Part shown: one piece after another, positions 62,256 to 64,000 of the stretch
Layout of the letters: each line of letters begins with the position of its first letter
How positions within the stretch are numbered: the stretch's first letter is position 1
From: Bacteroidales bacterium
Lineage (GTDB): Bacteria > Bacteroidota > Bacteroidia > Bacteroidales > ML635J-15
Direction of reading: 5' to 3'
DNA: 64,000 nucleotides
NCBI GenBank assembly: GCA_003249955.1
Contig: QKHS01000014.1
Span: forward strand, 62,001-126,000
The notes under the pieces: generated by a model
Databases searched by the model: none
The model's input: only the letters and a program-made list of their open reading frames with translations
What the model was told of the DNA's origin: nothing
Translations under genes and position numbers: made by a program

Positions 62256-62296
62256 AAAATTACGCCTCGAGGCGTAATGCTCCGAGGCGTAATTTT
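62256..62296. repeat. Large palindromic element with nested hairpins upstream of the ATPase gene
   Basis: AAAATTACGCCTCG (62256-62269) pairs perfectly with its complement at 62283-62296 across a 13-nt loop. The first arm is also part of a perfect 20-bp palindrome (62259-62278), so GAGGCGTAAT occurs twice direct and once inverted. It lies between divergent genes and is not needed as a terminator. Confidence 0.6.
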
Positions 62297-62386
62297 TGAA
62301 AACATTGGCTGTTTTATAGTAATTGCAATGGCTTTAGATGTTGATAAATAATTTTTAATCCACATTTTTCTTATCATTTTATTTCA

Positions 62387-62394
62387 TAATTTTG
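62387..62394 (+). promoter_or_regulatory. -7 promoter element TAATTTTG for the ATPase gene
   Basis: TAATTTTG lies 13 bp upstream of the ATG at 62408. Confidence 0.5.
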
Positions 62395-62407
62395 GAAAAA
62401 AGAGATT

Positions 62408-63529
62408 ATGAATCCATTTAGTTACGGCACTATTGTAAAAGGTGAGTTTTTTTTCGACAGAAATGAAGAGCTGGAAAGAATAGTTTCAACATTACAGGGA
62501 GGTAACAATCTTGTTTTATTTGCCCCCAGAAGATTCGGAAAAACCTCATTGGTTTTCAAAGCAATGGAAGTTCTCGAACAACAAGGATACAAGTGCATTT
62601 ATTTTGATTTTTTCCCGGTTTATTCAATTGAATCGTTTGCAGAACTATTTATAAATGCCGTTCGCAAAAAGGAAGCAAATCTTAATAAATTTGTTCAGGT
62701 TTTGGCTGAATTGGTTAAAACAATCAGACCTAAATTAACTTTTGATGGCTCAGGGAAAGCAGAATTCGGGATAGAATTTGCCGAAAATAAAGTTTCTGCA
62801 TCAACAATAGCTAACCTACTCGACCTGCCGGAAAAGAATGCCGAATCCAGACAAAAAACCATTGTAATATTTGATGAGTTCCAGGAGATTTCAAAATTTG
62901 ATAATATTGGTTTTGAAAACCTTCTGAGAAGCAGGATTCAGCAGCAGGAAAATGTAAATTATATTTTTCTGGGCAGCAAAACTCATTTATTGAGCGACAT
63001 GTTTAACAATAGAAATAGGGCATTTTATAATTCTGCCTTTCAAATTCAGTTGGGGGCTTTACCGGAGGCAGATACAATTACTTACATAAAAGAAAGATTT
63101 GAAAAAGATAGTATTAATATAACTGATGAATCGGCACAATATTTAATTAGCCAGGCAGGAAATATTCCTTATTACATACAACTTCTTGCATCAGAAGTCT
63201 GGCAGTATTCAATTAATACCTATAATCAAATAAGCGACGAGATAATAAAAATCTGTGCCGAAAAAATTATATTCCTTAAAAGAGATTATTATTTTGAATT
63301 GTTCGACCGGCAATCGGTTATGCAAAAGCAGTTGTTAAAAGCCTTAGCTATTGATGGGGAAAATATATTCTCTTCCGCATATCTCAAAAAACACAGACTG
63401 TCGGCTGCCTCAACGGTTCAAAAATCAGCTTCTGTTCTGCTCGAAAACGGTATTATAGAACGATCGGGCAGCAGTTATTTTATCGGCGATCCATTCTTTA
63501 AAAAGTTTATCGTGAATTATGCTTCGTAG
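62408..63529 (+). CDS. AAA-family ATPase (archaeal-type ATPase / MNS-STAND-like) with C-terminal winged helix
   Basis: The 373-residue protein starts Asn-Pro-Phe-Ser-Tyr-Gly and has Walker A as Ala-Pro-Arg-Arg-Phe-Gly-Lys-Thr-Ser (about 40-48) and Walker B as Val-Ile-Phe-Asp-Glu-Phe-Gln-Glu (about 154-161). A Gly-Ser-Lys sensor-like segment follows at about 193-195, and the C-terminal quarter is a winged-helix region. This matches the PF01637-type ATPases, which are often multicopy and patchily distributed. No partner gene is adjacent. Related palindromes flank it (62256-62296 and 63532-63549). Role unknown; defence or mobile-element association is speculative. Confidence 0.85.
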   Translation: MNPFSYGTIVKGEFFFDRNEELERIVSTLQGGNNLVLFAPRRFGKTSLVFKAMEVLEQQGYKCIYFDFFPVYSIESFAELFINAVRKKEANLNKFVQVLAELVKTIRPKLTFDGSGKAEFGIEFAENKVSASTIANLLDLPEKNAESRQKTIVIFDEFQEISKFDNIGFENLLRSRIQQQENVNYIFLGSKTHLLSDMFNNRNRAFYNSAFQIQLGALPEADTITYIKERFEKDSINITDESAQYLISQAGNIPYYIQLLASEVWQYSINTYNQISDEIIKICAEKIIFLKRDYYFELFDRQSVMQKQLLKALAIDGENIFSSAYLKKHRLSAASTVQKSASVLLENGIIERSGSSYFIGDPFFKKFIVNYAS

Positions 63530-63852
63530 GGTTACGCTTTTGAGTGTAATTGAGGCTGTCTAAAAAGTCAGGATTTGTACTTTAGAATCGAATATTTGAC
63601 TTTTGTGTCGTGGGTATCCGCATAAAAAAGTGTCGAAAATACTTTTTAGTTTCCACACTTTTTTGCACAGTATCAAATAATAATTCAGCCCGGGGCATTT
63701 GACCAGACTGAATATTATGTTATTAAGAGAATAAAAGCACTCCTTAAAAATATTTTGTATTCGTAATTGTAGGGTCTCCCCTCAATAAACGAGAATTTTA
63801 AACAACTAAAGCATTAGTTAGTTTTTGCAAAACTCATAAGACTTAATTTGAG
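63530..63852. other. Gene-free 323-bp stretch with IS-end-like sequence and hairpins
   Basis: Directly after the ATPase stop an imperfect hairpin (63532-63549) resembles the palindrome before the gene. Then GAGGCTGTCTAAAAAGT (from about 63552) looks like the end of an insertion sequence, with a short inverted counterpart ACTTTTTAG near 63641. A 10-bp hairpin lies at 63624-63664. No ORF is supported. A small inverted repeat (63804-63819) may end transcription of the Nfu gene. Confidence 0.45.
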
Positions 63853-64000
63853 TTATACAGCAACAACTTCTTTAACTTCAGGAACGTCTCTTTTTAATTT
63901 ATCTTCTACGCCTAATTTAAGTGTCTGAATACTGAAAGGGCAACTTCCGCAAGCACCTAAAAGCTTTACTTTTACAACATAATCCGGAGTAACTTCAATA
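63853..64000 (-). CDS. Nfu/NifU C-terminal domain Fe-S scaffold protein, partial (C-terminal end only)
   Basis: The window edge cuts the gene; the last 49 codons are visible on the minus strand. They read as the NifU_C/Nfu domain with Gly-Ala-Cys-Gly-Ser-Cys-Pro, the CxxC that holds a bridging [4Fe-4S] cluster, then a helix ending [10 protein letters not shown]. Nfu proteins pass Fe-S clusters to target enzymes. The full protein should be about 80-90 residues if it is the single-domain form common in Bacteroidota. The start and neighbours are outside the window. Confidence 0.88.
   Translation of the reverse strand, partial: IEVTPDYVVKVKLLGACGSCPFSIQTLKLGVEDKLKRDVPEVKEVVAV

Noticed and set aside
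62256-62296. Ordinary terminator
   Set aside because: It lies between two divergent gene starts, so neither gene needs to end there.
1-64000. tRNA, rRNA or riboswitch genes
   Set aside because: Gaps were read for cloverleaf, rRNA and leader-like structures and nothing convincing was seen; a covariance-model search would be needed to be sure.

Overview
The window is AT-rich bacterial DNA from a member of the Bacteroidota. Four things show this. Many genes carry the phylum's promoter -7 element TAnnTTTG, in two cases with a well-spaced TTG about 19-20 bp upstream. Shine-Dalgarno sequences are not evident. Six encoded proteins look like type IX secretion system (T9SS) cargo, five with type A tails and one with a type B (CHU_C) tail. 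The gliding/T9SS lipoprotein gene gldH is present, as are DUF5916, SprB-repeat, TonB-dependent receptor and degenerate DksA-like proteins typical of the group. A Bacteroidales-like, probably aquatic or anaerobic lineage is plausible, but no rRNA or other marker fixes the genus. No rRNA, tRNA, CRISPR array or intact insertion sequence was seen.

Layout. Positions 1-3.3 kb hold the end of a surface polysaccharide locus: a Wzz-like chain-length protein cut by the window edge, an O-antigen ligase/polymerase, and a small lipoprotein. Positions 3.4-18.0 kb hold two translationally coupled giant secreted proteins. The second (3494 aa) has 24 head-to-tail 76-residue repeats, then eight SprB-type repeats and a type B secretion tail. 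Positions 18-24.8 kb hold CorA, an unusual receiver-like/PEP-synthase-like protein paired with a metallophosphoesterase, and a beta-propeller lipoprotein. Positions 24.9-32.8 kb hold ileS and a DksA-like gene with a terminator, a DUF5916 outer-membrane protein and an M23 peptidase. Positions 32.9-36.7 kb hold an ECF sigma factor, a likely anti-sigma protein, a T9SS surface protein and a predicted outer-membrane barrel, which read as one cell-envelope signalling locus.

Positions 36.9-43.7 kb hold a duplicated-domain lipoprotein, an rRNA pseudouridine synthase, an RRM protein, and a compact minus-strand operon holB-ricT-gldH-trmB-alkyltransferase-like. Positions 43.8-46.2 kb encode two complete phosphoglycerate kinases fused in one chain, the most unusual enzyme in the window. 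Positions 46.5-57.8 kb hold a TonB-dependent receptor with a PKD/T9SS partner, ribD, an Ig-like lipoprotein, a glycosyltransferase, a membrane protein, an M28/PDZ peptidase and a DUF2271-like T9SS protein. Positions 57.9-64 kb hold a membrane protein, a YidE/AspT-type transporter, a FemAB-like acyltransferase, a DUF58 protein, an AAA ATPase flanked by related palindromes, and the end of an Nfu-type Fe-S scaffold gene cut by the window edge.

Several naive ORF starts are TTG codons that lie inside or just upstream of the TAnnTTTG box. The starts given here were moved downstream for that reason.
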